A stretch of DNA of 31,802 bases from CAZHDB01 sp964531225. Lineage in GTDB: Archaea > Thermoproteota > Thermoprotei_A > Sulfolobales > Desulfurococcaceae. This document shows positions 24,763 through 31,802 of the stretch, piece by piece; the first letter of the stretch is position 1; every line of letters begins with the position of its first letter. The notes under the pieces are model-generated. The model was given only the letters and a program-made list of their open reading frames with translations. It made no database searches and was not told where the DNA came from. Made by a program: the position numbers and the translations under genes. The stretch spans positions 1 to 31,802 of the forward strand of contig CAZHDB010000015.1 of NCBI GenBank assembly GCA_964531225.1, read 5' to 3'.

Positions 24763-25287
24763 TTGAAGAGAGCTCTATTCATTGGCAGGTTCCAGCCATT
24801 TCATAATGGCCACTTACATGGTTTAAGATATATTTTTGGCGAAGTTGATGAAGTTGCTATTGTTGTTGCTGCTGCACAGTATAATTATACCGTTGAAAAT
24901 CCATTTACGGCTGGAGAGAGAATTGAGATGATAAAGGCTGGTGTCGGGGAACTCTATGATAGAGTCTATATTATCCCCGTAGATAATGTGCCGAATAACT
25001 TTGAATGGCCTCGTCACGTACTAAATTATGTTCCAAGAGTAGATGTTGTATACAGTAATAATAGGTTCGTACAATTATTGTTTAAAGATTATGGGTACGA
25101 GACAATAGAGACTCCATTATTACCAGGGGTAAATGGAAGTATTATCAGGAAATTAATAGCTGAGGATGGTGATTGGCGGAGTCTTGTTCCGAAACAAGTA
25201 GCTAGGATCATAGATGATATAGGTGGAGTAGAGAGAATTAAGACATTATGGAGATTAAGGGTTAAGGTGTGGGGAGAGAGGTTTTGA
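24763..25287 (+). CDS. nadM: Nicotinamide-nucleotide adenylyltransferase (archaeal NadM)
   Basis: It joins NMN (or NaMN) and ATP to form NAD(+) (or its deamido form). The nucleotidyltransferase signature is GRFQPFHNGH, followed by NPFTAGERIEMI and, in the C-terminal part, VNGSIIRKLI, the counterpart of the family's S/T-G-T-x-I-R-x-L/M motif. With a TTG start at 24763 the protein is 174 residues and begins LKRALFIGRFQP, as NadM proteins do; AGGTGA is 7 bases upstream. The ATG at 24742 would add seven residues and place the SD inside the gene. It overlaps the next gene, which acts on related nucleotides. Confidence 0.93.
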   Translation: MKRALFIGRFQPFHNGHLHGLRYIFGEVDEVAIVVAAAQYNYTVENPFTAGERIEMIKAGVGELYDRVYIIPVDNVPNNFEWPRHVLNYVPRVDVVYSNNRFVQLLFKDYGYETIETPLLPGVNGSIIRKLIAEDGDWRSLVPKQVARIIDDIGGVERIKTLWRLRVKVWGERF

Positions 25288-26048
25288 GTAAGGATCTGAA
25301 GGCGATCATAATAGTTATTGGGACGGAGATATTGAAAGGTATAATACAAGATACTAATTCTCATTGGCTATCTAAACAATTAACGAAAATAGGTATTGAT
25401 GTAAGAAGGATAATTGCAATACCTGATGATCCGATGGTAATTAGTGATGTTGTAAAACAATCACTTGAATTAGGAAATATAATAATTATGACCGGGGGAC
25501 TGGGTTTTACGGAGGACGACATAACACTCTCCTCTATAGCTGGTTCGCTGGGTTTAAGCCTGGAACTAAATAACGAGGCCGTAGAAATGATCCGTATGCG
25601 AATAGGTAATAGGGACATTAGACGATTCATTAAAGCGGCATATATACCTAGAGGAGGTGTGCCATTATATAATAAAGTCGGGGTATCACCTGGAGTCTAT
25701 TTATCATTAGATAAAAAGCATATCTTTATATTGCCAGGTGTGCCTGCAGAAATGAAAGCAATTTTTACAGACTATATAGAGCCTATGCTCCAGAGGTTAA
25801 CCGGAAGATATGCTAAGACAGTTATTGTATTGACAAACCATATGATTGAGGCTGAAGTTAATGAGAGGATAAAGCCATTAAAACAAAAGTATCCATCTGC
25901 TTATTTTAAAACGCATGCTGAAAAACCAGTTAAGCTATCAATAACAATAGAGGGTAAATCAGTAGTGGAGGTTATGGAAAAAATAAACTTAATTAAAAAT
26001 GAACTAAGAAAACTCATTAGTATTAAAGAGATCTATTTAGAAGAATAG
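25284..26048 (+). CDS. COG1058 (CinA N-terminal/MoCF-like) protein, NMN deamidase-related
   Basis: A stand-alone molybdopterin-binding-like domain of about 254 residues: IGTEILKGIIQDTNSHWLS, MTGGLGFTEDDITL and FILPGVPAEMKAIF are the classical CinA N-terminal blocks. The C-terminal PncC (NMN deamidase) domain of bacterial CinA is absent; the last ~90 residues form another small domain (MIEAEVNERI...LSITIEGKSVVEVMEKI). In bacteria the COG1058 part has ADP-ribose pyrophosphatase activity. TTG 25284 overlaps the nadM stop (TTGA), after a purine-rich GGGGAGAGAGG, so it is probably translated by coupling to nadM. GTG 25269 is the longer alternative. The pairing suggests salvage or clean-up of pyridine nucleotides. 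Confidence 0.88.
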   Translation: MSKDLKAIIIVIGTEILKGIIQDTNSHWLSKQLTKIGIDVRRIIAIPDDPMVISDVVKQSLELGNIIIMTGGLGFTEDDITLSSIAGSLGLSLELNNEAVEMIRMRIGNRDIRRFIKAAYIPRGGVPLYNKVGVSPGVYLSLDKKHIFILPGVPAEMKAIFTDYIEPMLQRLTGRYAKTVIVLTNHMIEAEVNERIKPLKQKYPSAYFKTHAEKPVKLSITIEGKSVVEVMEKINLIKNELRKLISIKEIYLEE

Positions 26049-26123
26049 ATTCCATAGAATAGTGTTTTTATTCTCGCTATCTTACAATAAATATGATAAA
26101 TAAATACAGTAAGGTGAAATGTT

Positions 26124-26675
26124 TTGAAGGCATTAAGTATTAGGACATACGTTATATCTATATTACTTGTCATAGTAATTCTTACATCTATAATTATTTA
26201 TCAAAACAGTGTCTTTACAGAGGAAAAGAAGAGTATCTTAAATAGTTTTAAGCAAATAGCTTCTTATAATCTATTGAATTTGAATAGCGGCATGAGTTTA
26301 ACGCTATACCTGTTAGAAAATAATGGTACGGTAGATAGTATTAGATTATCAGTATATACTATAATCGATAATTCCCATACATTGTCTTCAATATACTTAA
26401 AACTATATGAATATACAGATGATACGAAATTCTGGAAATTACATGTAGTATTTGATAATATCTTTATCTTTACTGCTGACGTAGTGACTGACATGCCAGC
26501 AGACATGATTATTAAGCTACGTAATAATACTGAGACTTTGAATGAGATATATAGCTTATTGGATAATATGATGATAAAATATAATAATGAACTCTATCTT
26601 GCTTCTACTGAAGAGATTGAACATATGTTATCATTAACTGAAAGGTTAGTTGAATACTATAAAAGCCTTAGATAA
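26124..26675 (+). CDS. Single-pass membrane protein of unknown function
   Basis: A 183-residue protein with one N-terminal membrane helix (YVISILLVIVILTSIIIYQ) and an external or internal helical domain of about 150 residues; no Cys residues and no recognised motif. TTG 26124 is backed by AGGTGA six bases upstream. It follows the COG1058 gene by 75 bases on the same strand and may share its transcript. I do not recognise a family. Confidence 0.6.
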   Translation: MKALSIRTYVISILLVIVILTSIIIYQNSVFTEEKKSILNSFKQIASYNLLNLNSGMSLTLYLLENNGTVDSIRLSVYTIIDNSHTLSSIYLKLYEYTDDTKFWKLHVVFDNIFIFTADVVTDMPADMIIKLRNNTETLNEIYSLLDNMMIKYNNELYLASTEEIEHMLSLTERLVEYYKSLR

Positions 26676-26713
26676 AATATTACCTATGTCTAACCTATTA
26701 TTAGGAGCGCGTA

Positions 26714-27033
26714 TCAGATCTTTACTAGTTCTTTTTCGTCTATGAATCTTTTATACCATCTTCTATACATTTCTGGAGTAGTAATATGCAATTCTATAGG
26801 TGCATCGACATTCATATAGACATTTACCATTATTTCATATTTTTTCTCAATATTATTTGTTATTATAAGAACATCAATATCACTAACACCCGTATATTCC
26901 CCACGGACAACTGATCCAAATACATATATTTCGGCATCCGGGTCTATGTTATGTACTATTTCTTTAACTTTTTAAGGACTTTCTCATAATTACTCAATAT
27001 ATCATATACTCTATATTTATATGGCTTCGACAA
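26714..27033 (-). pseudogene. Second MNT nucleotidyltransferase, frameshifted
   Basis: Translation from TTG 27033 gives LSKPYKYRVYDILSNYEKVLKKLKK and then stops; one frame over, the homology continues as VKEIVHNIDPDAEIYVFGSVV and SDIDVLIITN down to TGA 26716-26714. Adding one base to the T5 run at 26969-26973 (A5 on the coding strand) restores one frame of about 106 codons, the same length as the intact MNT at 18033-18353. The catalytic GSVVRG...SDID block is intact. The start overlaps the end of the HEPN frame by 17 bases, just as in the intact pair. Confidence 0.75.
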
Positions 27034-27404
27034 TAGGTTTAAACACCTCTTTTACGAATCTTAATAGATCCCTTGCCTCTATTTCTTCATAAATCATGGG
27101 AAGATAGTGTGATGCAATATATGCCTCTTCAAGCCTCGCTATACAATGTAGATTTTTTAACATCATTTATAAGTACAAGTATGGATTCATTAAACTTACC
27201 TAATTCCCTAATAAGTCTTCTTAAAGAATATGTTCTAGGATAAGATCCCATTTTAATCAATAATTTATACTTTAGGATTAATTGGCAATATTGTTCGAGA
27301 TTAAACATACCTAGATCATATTCTCCTTCTTCAATTAGTCTTTCTGCATTACGTAGGAAAGAATACGCCCTCTTCTTAATAATTTCTGCTTCCTTAAACG
27401 ACAT
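27017..27404 (-). pseudogene. Second HEPN protein, frameshifted
   Basis: From ATG 27404 (SD GGTGG just upstream) a good HEPN N-terminal half is read: KRAYSFLRNAERLIEEGEYDL, then MFNLEQYCQLILKYKLL. The frame then closes at TGA 27129. In the next frame the family's C-terminal half follows, with LEEAYIASHYLPMIYEEIEA, to TAA 27017. Removing one base from the T6 run at 27153-27158 joins the two into about 129 residues, matching the intact HEPN (131). Both members of this pair are thus broken by single-base changes in homopolymer runs. Confidence 0.75.
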
Positions 27405-27476
27405 TCTTCCACCATGATTTTATATTATGAATTTAAGTCAGTAATTCTCTCCTATATATTTAATTGTAATTTTATG

Positions 27477-27830
27477 TTAAAGAGAGAGCGGTGGAGGAGG
27501 TTTTATTTTAGTTTTTCTTTCTTTATCGATTTCAAAATATGTTATCAAGAGTACTAAGCCTAATAGTATTGATGTTATGAAGCCAAATACTATTAATGGC
27601 ATAAGCCAACTCTTTGCTTTTTCATATTTTCCTTGATTTATAAGCTGTTTTATCTTTTGCAGGTAGAAAATTAGTATTAAGTATATAGAAAATACTGCAA
27701 GTAACATTAATCCTATTAATTTTATTTGGCCTGGAGCACCTATAGTGAATGTGAGGCCGAGAACTAGGTAAATTATTCCAAAGGCCAAAAATAATAATTG
27801 CGAAATTACTAATAATGTATTGCTTGTCAT
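27477..27830 (-). CDS. Small three-helix membrane protein with proline-rich tail
   Basis: A 117-residue protein with three hydrophobic segments (about residues 5-27, 36-57 and 75-99) joined by a charged loop KIKQLINQGKYEKAKSW, and a C-terminal basic then proline-rich tail (KIKPPPPLSL). The ATG at 27830 follows GGGGGGT by five bases. The Pro-rich end is probably cytoplasmic by the positive-inside rule. No known family is recognised and the neighbours give no hint. Confidence 0.65.
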   Translation of the reverse strand: MTSNTLLVISQLLFLAFGIIYLVLGLTFTIGAPGQIKLIGLMLLAVFSIYLILIFYLQKIKQLINQGKYEKAKSWLMPLIVFGFITSILLGLVLLITYFEIDKERKTKIKPPPPLSL

Positions 27831-27880
27831 TTAACCCCCCGTATTCTATTTATTTTTTGAATTTTTTAATTTTTACACTG

Positions 27881-27900
27881 GCTGGTTTTCTTAAACTAGC
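27881..27900. promoter_or_regulatory. Hairpin GCTGGTTT-TCTT-AAACTAGC
   Basis: An 8-bp stem (one G-T pair when written as RNA) with a four-base loop, in the divergent gap between the small membrane protein and mpgS. It is 50 bases upstream of the former's start on the minus strand and 170 bases upstream of mpgS. Function unknown; a protein-binding site or RNA structure are both possible. Confidence 0.3.
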
Positions 27901-27972
27901 TATTTATTTTCTATAGAATATGTATCAGTAAATAATTATAGGTGGTGATAGCAGTAATTGTTACCAGTAGAC

Positions 27973-28010
27973 CATAGTCTTGTTAGGTATTATTTAATAA
28001 TGAGACTATG
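27973..28010. promoter_or_regulatory. Inverted repeat CATAGTCT / AGACTATG upstream of mpgS
   Basis: Two perfect 8-base arms (27973-27980 and 28003-28010) flank 22 bases that include TATTATTTAATAAT. They end 60 bases before the mpgS ATG. The spacing, about two helical turns plus, would put both arms on one face of the DNA near the promoter. A regulator site for osmotic or heat control of mannosylglycerate synthesis is a guess. Confidence 0.35.
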
Positions 28011-28070
28011 CAATAAATATTCTCGGACAGAGCCGTCTGGGATCATTTTATTCTTTATGGGTGATCTGGT

Positions 28071-29258
28071 ATGAGGATTGAGATGCCTAGATATATGGAG
28101 AGGATAGGGGCTTTAAGGGTCTATGGTGTTCAGAAGGTATTGGAGCTTACTGGTGGCAAGTCTGGTGGTCCTACTGCTGATATACCTGGTGTTATTAATG
28201 TTGGTAGATATGAACTAGAAGAGCTTGAGTCTAAGATGACGATTATTGTACCCGTTAAGAATGAGAATCCTAGAGTATTAGAGGGTGTTTTAAGCGGTAT
28301 TCCTCATGAGTCGTTTGTGATCATAGTGTCTAATAGTAGTCGTAATATGGTTGATCATTATCGTATTGAAATGGATACTGTATTCCATTACTATCGTTTG
28401 ACGAAGAGGCCATTCCTAATGATTCACCAGAAAGATCCCATTTGGAGCGATGCTCTGACAGAAGCTGGTTATCCATATCTCCTAGGCGAAGACGGTCTTG
28501 TTCGCGATGGTAAGGGCGAGGGCATGGTTCTTGGATTGTTACTTGCTAAGGCTCTTGGTAGAGAATATGTTGGATTCATAGATTCTGATAATTATATTCC
28601 TGGTGCAGTCAATGAATATGTTGATGTATATTCAGCAGGATTCTATATGGCTAAGTCACCATATACTATGGTACGTATATGTTGGCCGTTTAAGACAAAG
28701 TTTGTTGGTAGAAGATTCTATTTCCGTAGACGAGGCAGGGTAAGCGAGATCACTAATAAATACATGAATTTATTAATAGCCAGAATAACAAGGTTCGAGA
28801 CAGGTATTATAAAGACAAGTAATGCTGGTGAACATGCTATGACGCTTAAACTTGCTGAGAGAATAGGTTATGCTGGAGGATTCTCTATAGAACCATATGA
28901 ACTAGTCTATATGCTTGAGGAGTATGGAGGTGTAAAGACGCCAAGGTTTAAGGATGTTGCTAAGAAGGCTATAGAGATCTATCAGATTGAGCCTAGAAAT
29001 CCACATATGCATGAGGAAAGAAGCGATGAACATATACCTCAAATGCTAAAGTCTAGTCTATCAACAATATACCATAGCATACTTGCTGATAATGAATTAA
29101 GGAAGAGAATAAGGAATGAATTAATTGCCCGCGGAGCATTAAAGCCGGGAGAAGAAATACCTGAGCCTAAGAGATTACCGCCAATCTTTGGAGTTAATGC
29201 TGATAAAATGTTTAAAACACTAGAATCAGCAAGTGAATCATTTATATACGCAGAATAA
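28071..29258 (+). CDS. mpgS: Mannosyl-3-phosphoglycerate synthase
   Basis: It transfers mannose from GDP-mannose to D-3-phosphoglycerate, the first step of mannosylglycerate synthesis (GT55 family). The protein has 395 residues. IVPVKNENPRVLEGVLSGIP is the nucleotide-binding start, EGMVLGLLLAKALGREYVGFIDSDNY holds the metal-binding DSD, and IKTSNAGEHAMTLKLAERI is a family block. ATG 28071 is preceded by GGTGATC, which pairs perfectly with the usual archaeal anti-SD, so expression may be high. The phosphatase partner mpgP is encoded at 22426-23271. The gene stands alone, without the mannose-activating genes found next to it in Thermococcales. Confidence 0.95.
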   Translation: MRIEMPRYMERIGALRVYGVQKVLELTGGKSGGPTADIPGVINVGRYELEELESKMTIIVPVKNENPRVLEGVLSGIPHESFVIIVSNSSRNMVDHYRIEMDTVFHYYRLTKRPFLMIHQKDPIWSDALTEAGYPYLLGEDGLVRDGKGEGMVLGLLLAKALGREYVGFIDSDNYIPGAVNEYVDVYSAGFYMAKSPYTMVRICWPFKTKFVGRRFYFRRRGRVSEITNKYMNLLIARITRFETGIIKTSNAGEHAMTLKLAERIGYAGGFSIEPYELVYMLEEYGGVKTPRFKDVAKKAIEIYQIEPRNPHMHEERSDEHIPQMLKSSLSTIYHSILADNELRKRIRNELIARGALKPGEEIPEPKRLPPIFGVNADKMFKTLESASESFIYAE

Positions 29259-29291
29259 AAATTTTCTAATTCCTTATACGGCAAACCTAAT

Positions 29292-29651
29292 TTAAGGGGT
29301 CTCATTAATTAACTTCATATATCTTATGTAGAACTTTATTGAGTCAAGTGCATACTTATTGGCATGTTTCTCCGTGCCTCTATGTTTTCCAAGAAATATC
29401 CTTAAGTGATGATAATATTCATGCAATACAATATATGGGTCTCTATATTCTTTTGAAGACTTTACATATATTGTCTTTTTACTAGGAATATAGCATGCAT
29501 ATACACCTACATGTCCTTTAGGTAAGCCGATCTTAATGCTTGGGGTTTCTATCTTATAATATTGAGACAATAGTCTTAGGGCTTCATCAGTTTTACCCTC
29601 TAGTATTAGTTTTACAGCTTTAGCACGAGTAATTTCTTCAGACTTATTCAT
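29292..29651 (-). CDS. Mini HExxH metalloprotease-like protein
   Basis: A 119-residue soluble protein. Residues 77-81 form HEYYH, a zinc-protease HExxH motif in a predicted helix (IVLHEYYHHLRIFL). E94 or H96 in RGTEKHANKYALDSIKFY could be the third zinc ligand, and a helix follows. The N-terminal 40 residues look like a helical pair (AVKLILEGKTDEALRLLSQYY). The whole is much shorter than usual gluzincins, resembling the core of SprT/IrrE-like minimal peptidases; the exact family is not recognised. It is convergent with mpgS (stops 33 bases apart) and divergent from the radical SAM fusion gene. Confidence 0.65.
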   Translation of the reverse strand: MNKSEEITRAKAVKLILEGKTDEALRLLSQYYKIETPSIKIGLPKGHVGVYACYIPSKKTIYVKSSKEYRDPYIVLHEYYHHLRIFLGKHRGTEKHANKYALDSIKFYIRYMKLINETP

Positions 29652-29723
29652 AGAGAGTTTCCCCGGCTCATACCATTAATAATATTAGACTAACTAGGAA
29701 TAAATGGGTGTTTACAATAGATT

Positions 29724-29743
29724 AATTTATAGACATTAATGTC
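29724..29743 (+). promoter_or_regulatory. Leaderless promoter with 12-bp palindrome before the radical SAM fusion
   Basis: AATTTATAG (29724-29732) is a TATA box whose centre is about 27 bases before ATG 29755, so the RNA should start at or within a base or two of the ATG; no SD is present. GACATTAATGTC (29732-29743) is a perfect 12-bp palindrome placed between TATA box and start, the normal site for an archaeal repressor that blocks polymerase recruitment. Confidence 0.5.
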
Positions 29744-29754
29744 GGGATAATATA

Positions 29755-30975
29755 ATGGGTTATAGGGCCATTGTTAAGATCGACTTTAGCAAGTGTAGGC
29801 ATTGTGGATTCTGTAGCCTCGTCAATAAATGCTATAGTCCAAGGGAATGTATTGGTTGTTTATATTGTTATAGTGCTTGTCCATATAATGCTAGGATAAT
29901 AGAGTATGTAGAGACACGTACTGAATATGTCAATATAATTGTTGATGGAGTAAAGTATGAAGTGCCAAGATACACTAGCGTGGCAAAGGCCTTGGAATAC
30001 ATAGGATTTAAATTTGATAATCCAGGTTCAAAGAGACCATCATTACCATGTAGAACAGGTGGCTGTTGGGCATGTGCATTAGTAATCAATGGTTCTCTAG
30101 AACGTACATGTATTACACCGGTTCGTAATGGAATGGTTATTGAGACAAACATTGAGGACAAGACTCCTCTTAGAATAGTCCATGGACCCGATCCGCATCT
30201 GGTTGGGGGTAAAGCTACTCCATGGTGGGAAGTCAATTACAAGGACTATGTCGAGGCAGCCATATGGGTTGCTGGATGTAACCTTAGGTGTCCCCAATGC
30301 CAAAACTATTCTGTAACATACGATAACTCGGGCAGGCCATATACTCCATTAGAAGCTGCACGTAGAATCGTTAGGTGCCATAGGAAATACAATACTCGGG
30401 GAGTAGCAATAAGTGGAGGGGAGCCAACGCTTAATCGTAGATGGCTTATAGAATTCTTCAAGTACGTTACAAAACTAGTAGATCCAAAGATTAGGAGGCA
30501 TCTTGATAGTAACGGGACATTATTGACCCCGGACTATATCGATGAACTTGTAGAAGCTGGATGCAATAATATTGGCGTAGAACCTAAATGTCTCCATGTA
30601 GAAACCTACATGAGGGTAACTGGCTTAACCGATCGTGAGCTAGCAAAGAAATATCTAGAAACTTCATGGAAAGCCATAGAGTACATACATGAATACTATA
30701 GCGATAAGGTCTATCTGGGAATAGGCCTAGTGTACAACAAAGCATTAGTCTCCCTAGAAGAGATTGCCGAAGCAGCTTCAAGAATAGCGAGTATAGACCC
30801 GTATATACAGGTTACAGTACTAGACTACTTCCCGGCATTCCGTAGAAGAAATATCGTGAGACCGTCAGTAGAAGAAATGCTAAGAGTCAAACAAATACTT
30901 GAGGAGCAAGGACTAAAAACAGTTATCGTTCAGACAGAAATAGGCCATATTGGCCCTAGGAATAGGCCCCGATAG
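29755..30975 (+). CDS. Radical SAM enzyme fused to 4Fe-4S and 2Fe-2S ferredoxin domains
   Basis: A 406-residue protein with three Fe-S modules in order. Residues 14-42 hold seven Cys (C14, C17, C20, C26, C32, C35, C38) plus C42 in ACPYN, fitting one or two 4Fe-4S clusters. Residues ~56-130 form a 2Fe-2S ferredoxin-like domain with C99-x4-C104-x2-C107-x11-C119, the spacing of the succinate dehydrogenase iron-sulfur subunit. From ~165 on, C175-x3-C179-x2-C182 (CNLRCPQC) starts a radical SAM barrel of the PflA/COG1180 kind, with AISGGEPTLN (SAM contact) and HLDSNGT. The first two modules probably carry electrons to the SAM cluster. The substrate, perhaps a glycyl-radical enzyme or a small molecule, is unknown, and no glycyl-radical enzyme lies nearby. 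Confidence 0.88.
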   Translation: MGYRAIVKIDFSKCRHCGFCSLVNKCYSPRECIGCLYCYSACPYNARIIEYVETRTEYVNIIVDGVKYEVPRYTSVAKALEYIGFKFDNPGSKRPSLPCRTGGCWACALVINGSLERTCITPVRNGMVIETNIEDKTPLRIVHGPDPHLVGGKATPWWEVNYKDYVEAAIWVAGCNLRCPQCQNYSVTYDNSGRPYTPLEAARRIVRCHRKYNTRGVAISGGEPTLNRRWLIEFFKYVTKLVDPKIRRHLDSNGTLLTPDYIDELVEAGCNNIGVEPKCLHVETYMRVTGLTDRELAKKYLETSWKAIEYIHEYYSDKVYLGIGLVYNKALVSLEEIAEAASRIASIDPYIQVTVLDYFPAFRRRNIVRPSVEEMLRVKQILEEQGLKTVIVQTEIGHIGPRNRPR

Positions 30976-31162
30976 TATCTATTGATAATACGATATAGGT
31001 TATTCATTATTTGTCATGATAAACGCATTTATGCTATATTAATACAGATTTGCCTCACTAAAAGATGATCTATGTGTGATGGATGAGAATTATAATATTT
31101 ATATTTAGATTAATAGATGAATTCAATTGGCACATGAAAAAGAGCTAATGGCGGTTTTAGCA

Positions 31163-31802
31163 ATGTGTAGATTAGCATTCATTTATAGTGAGAACCAAGA
31201 ATTCACAAAAAAGATCATAGACGCCGTGATAGAAAGTAGTAGAAATGATAAGTACAAGGTCGCTATTGGAGCAGGGCCTTCACATGGTGATGGATGGGGT
31301 GTTATTGCATTCTCTCTAGATCATAAAAATAAAGTTGAGAAGGCATATAACTATGCTACTATAACTCCCATATATGACGACACCCATGGTACGATGAGCT
31401 TACAGAATTTTCTTAGTAAGGAAAACCGTATTGCCCTAGCTATTCATTCAAGATTCGTATCATCAGGCATAGTTGATATATTTAATACACACCCAATTAT
31501 AGTCAATGGTGAAGGAAGAGACTTCACATTATGGATAGCCCATAATGGCACTATGAATAAGGAACTATTGGCAAAAGAATTAGGGCTAGAACCAATACAT
31601 GAAGTAACCGATACTTATTACCTTGGATTATACGTCTTTAGAAACATCAAAGATCTAGAAATTAATGAACTAGTCAGTACCTTTAAACAAGCAAGTAAGT
31701 ATACAAAGACGGCTATGAATACTATAAACATGTTTTATAGCATAAGAAAAGGACTACATACAGTTGTTACATGCTATCTAAATGATGAGTTAAAACAAAA
31801 AA
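31163..31802 (+). CDS. Class II glutamine amidotransferase domain protein (3' truncated)
   Basis: The frame runs off the right edge, giving the first ~213 residues. It begins MCRLAF: Cys2 becomes the N-terminal nucleophile of Ntn amidotransferases after Met removal, which fixes ATG 31163 over the in-frame ATG 31148. Other blocks fit: SHGDGWGVIAFS, AIHSRFVSSG (the family's H-T/S-R), HPIIV and WIAHNGTM (oxyanion Asn-Gly). This is the GATase_6/YafJ-like kind, which either acts alone or is fused to a synthase; what follows is outside the window. It hydrolyses glutamine to release ammonia. Upstream 30976-31162 is AT-rich, with TATA-like stretches near 31095-31110. Confidence 0.85.
   Translation, partial: MCRLAFIYSENQEFTKKIIDAVIESSRNDKYKVAIGAGPSHGDGWGVIAFSLDHKNKVEKAYNYATITPIYDDTHGTMSLQNFLSKENRIALAIHSRFVSSGIVDIFNTHPIIVNGEGRDFTLWIAHNGTMNKELLAKELGLEPIHEVTDTYYLGLYVFRNIKDLEINELVSTFKQASKYTKTAMNTINMFYSIRKGLHTVVTCYLNDELKQK

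Noticed and set aside
31050..31100. GTGATGG/ATGATC stretch upstream of the amidotransferase as a C/D RNA
   Set aside because: There is no box D on either strand and the C-like boxes are imperfect.
1..31802. CRISPR array, prophage or insertion sequence
   Set aside because: No direct-repeat array, transposase, integrase, capsid or terminase gene was seen in any frame.

Overview
The window looks like chromosomal DNA of a hyperthermophilic, AT-rich crenarchaeon, most likely of the Desulfurococcales (a Staphylothermus-like organism would fit; the genus is a guess). The case rests on form III RuBisCO, archaeal NadM, a mannosylglycerate pathway, archaeal ThiI without a rhodanese domain, frequent TTG/GTG starts, Shine-Dalgarno sites that read AGGTGA or GAGGT, TATA-type promoters and MNT/HEPN modules. 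There is no tRNA, rRNA, CRISPR array, transposase or integrase.

Layout. 1-295 is the tail of a coiled-coil protein. 356-2928 holds thiI and form III RuBisCO. 2955-4470 (minus) has a small unknown protein and a YgeY-type M20 hydrolase. 4568-7150 groups a radical SAM/HhH protein with an MBL-fold protein and an Nmad3-like protein. 7250-8647 is a secreted, membrane-anchored beta-propeller split by one in-frame TGA. 8773-13626 holds a methyltransferase, glycerate 2-kinase, a GH130-like protein and an orphan CUT1 sugar-ABC ATPase. 13960-16595 is a three-gene ABC-2 exporter operon behind a possible leader peptide. 16803-20185 carries two knotted-type carbamoyltransferase paralogues flanking an intact HEPN/MNT pair and a candidate C/D box sRNA. 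20484-24612 holds an anchored GH57 protein, mannosyl-3-phosphoglycerate phosphatase and a serpin. 24763-26675 is a nadM/COG1058 pair and a membrane protein. 26714-27404 is a frameshifted second HEPN/MNT pair. 27477-31802 has a small membrane protein, mannosyl-3-phosphoglycerate synthase, a mini HExxH protein, a triple Fe-S radical SAM fusion and the start of a class II glutamine amidotransferase.

How the genes may work together. MpgS and MpgP make the thermolyte mannosylglycerate. Glycerate kinase, the GH130-like protein and the sugar-ABC ATPase could serve mannoside or glycerate turnover. RuBisCO III belongs to the nucleoside/AMP salvage route. The YgeW-like carbamoyltransferases and the YgeY-like hydrolase recall the bacterial yge nitrogen and purine catabolism cluster, though here they are scattered. 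NadM and the COG1058 protein point to pyridine nucleotide metabolism. The strongest leads for something undescribed are the two divergent carbamoyltransferases, the radical SAM/MBL/Nmad3 group, the ferredoxin-fused radical SAM enzyme behind a perfect palindrome, and the candidate sRNA.
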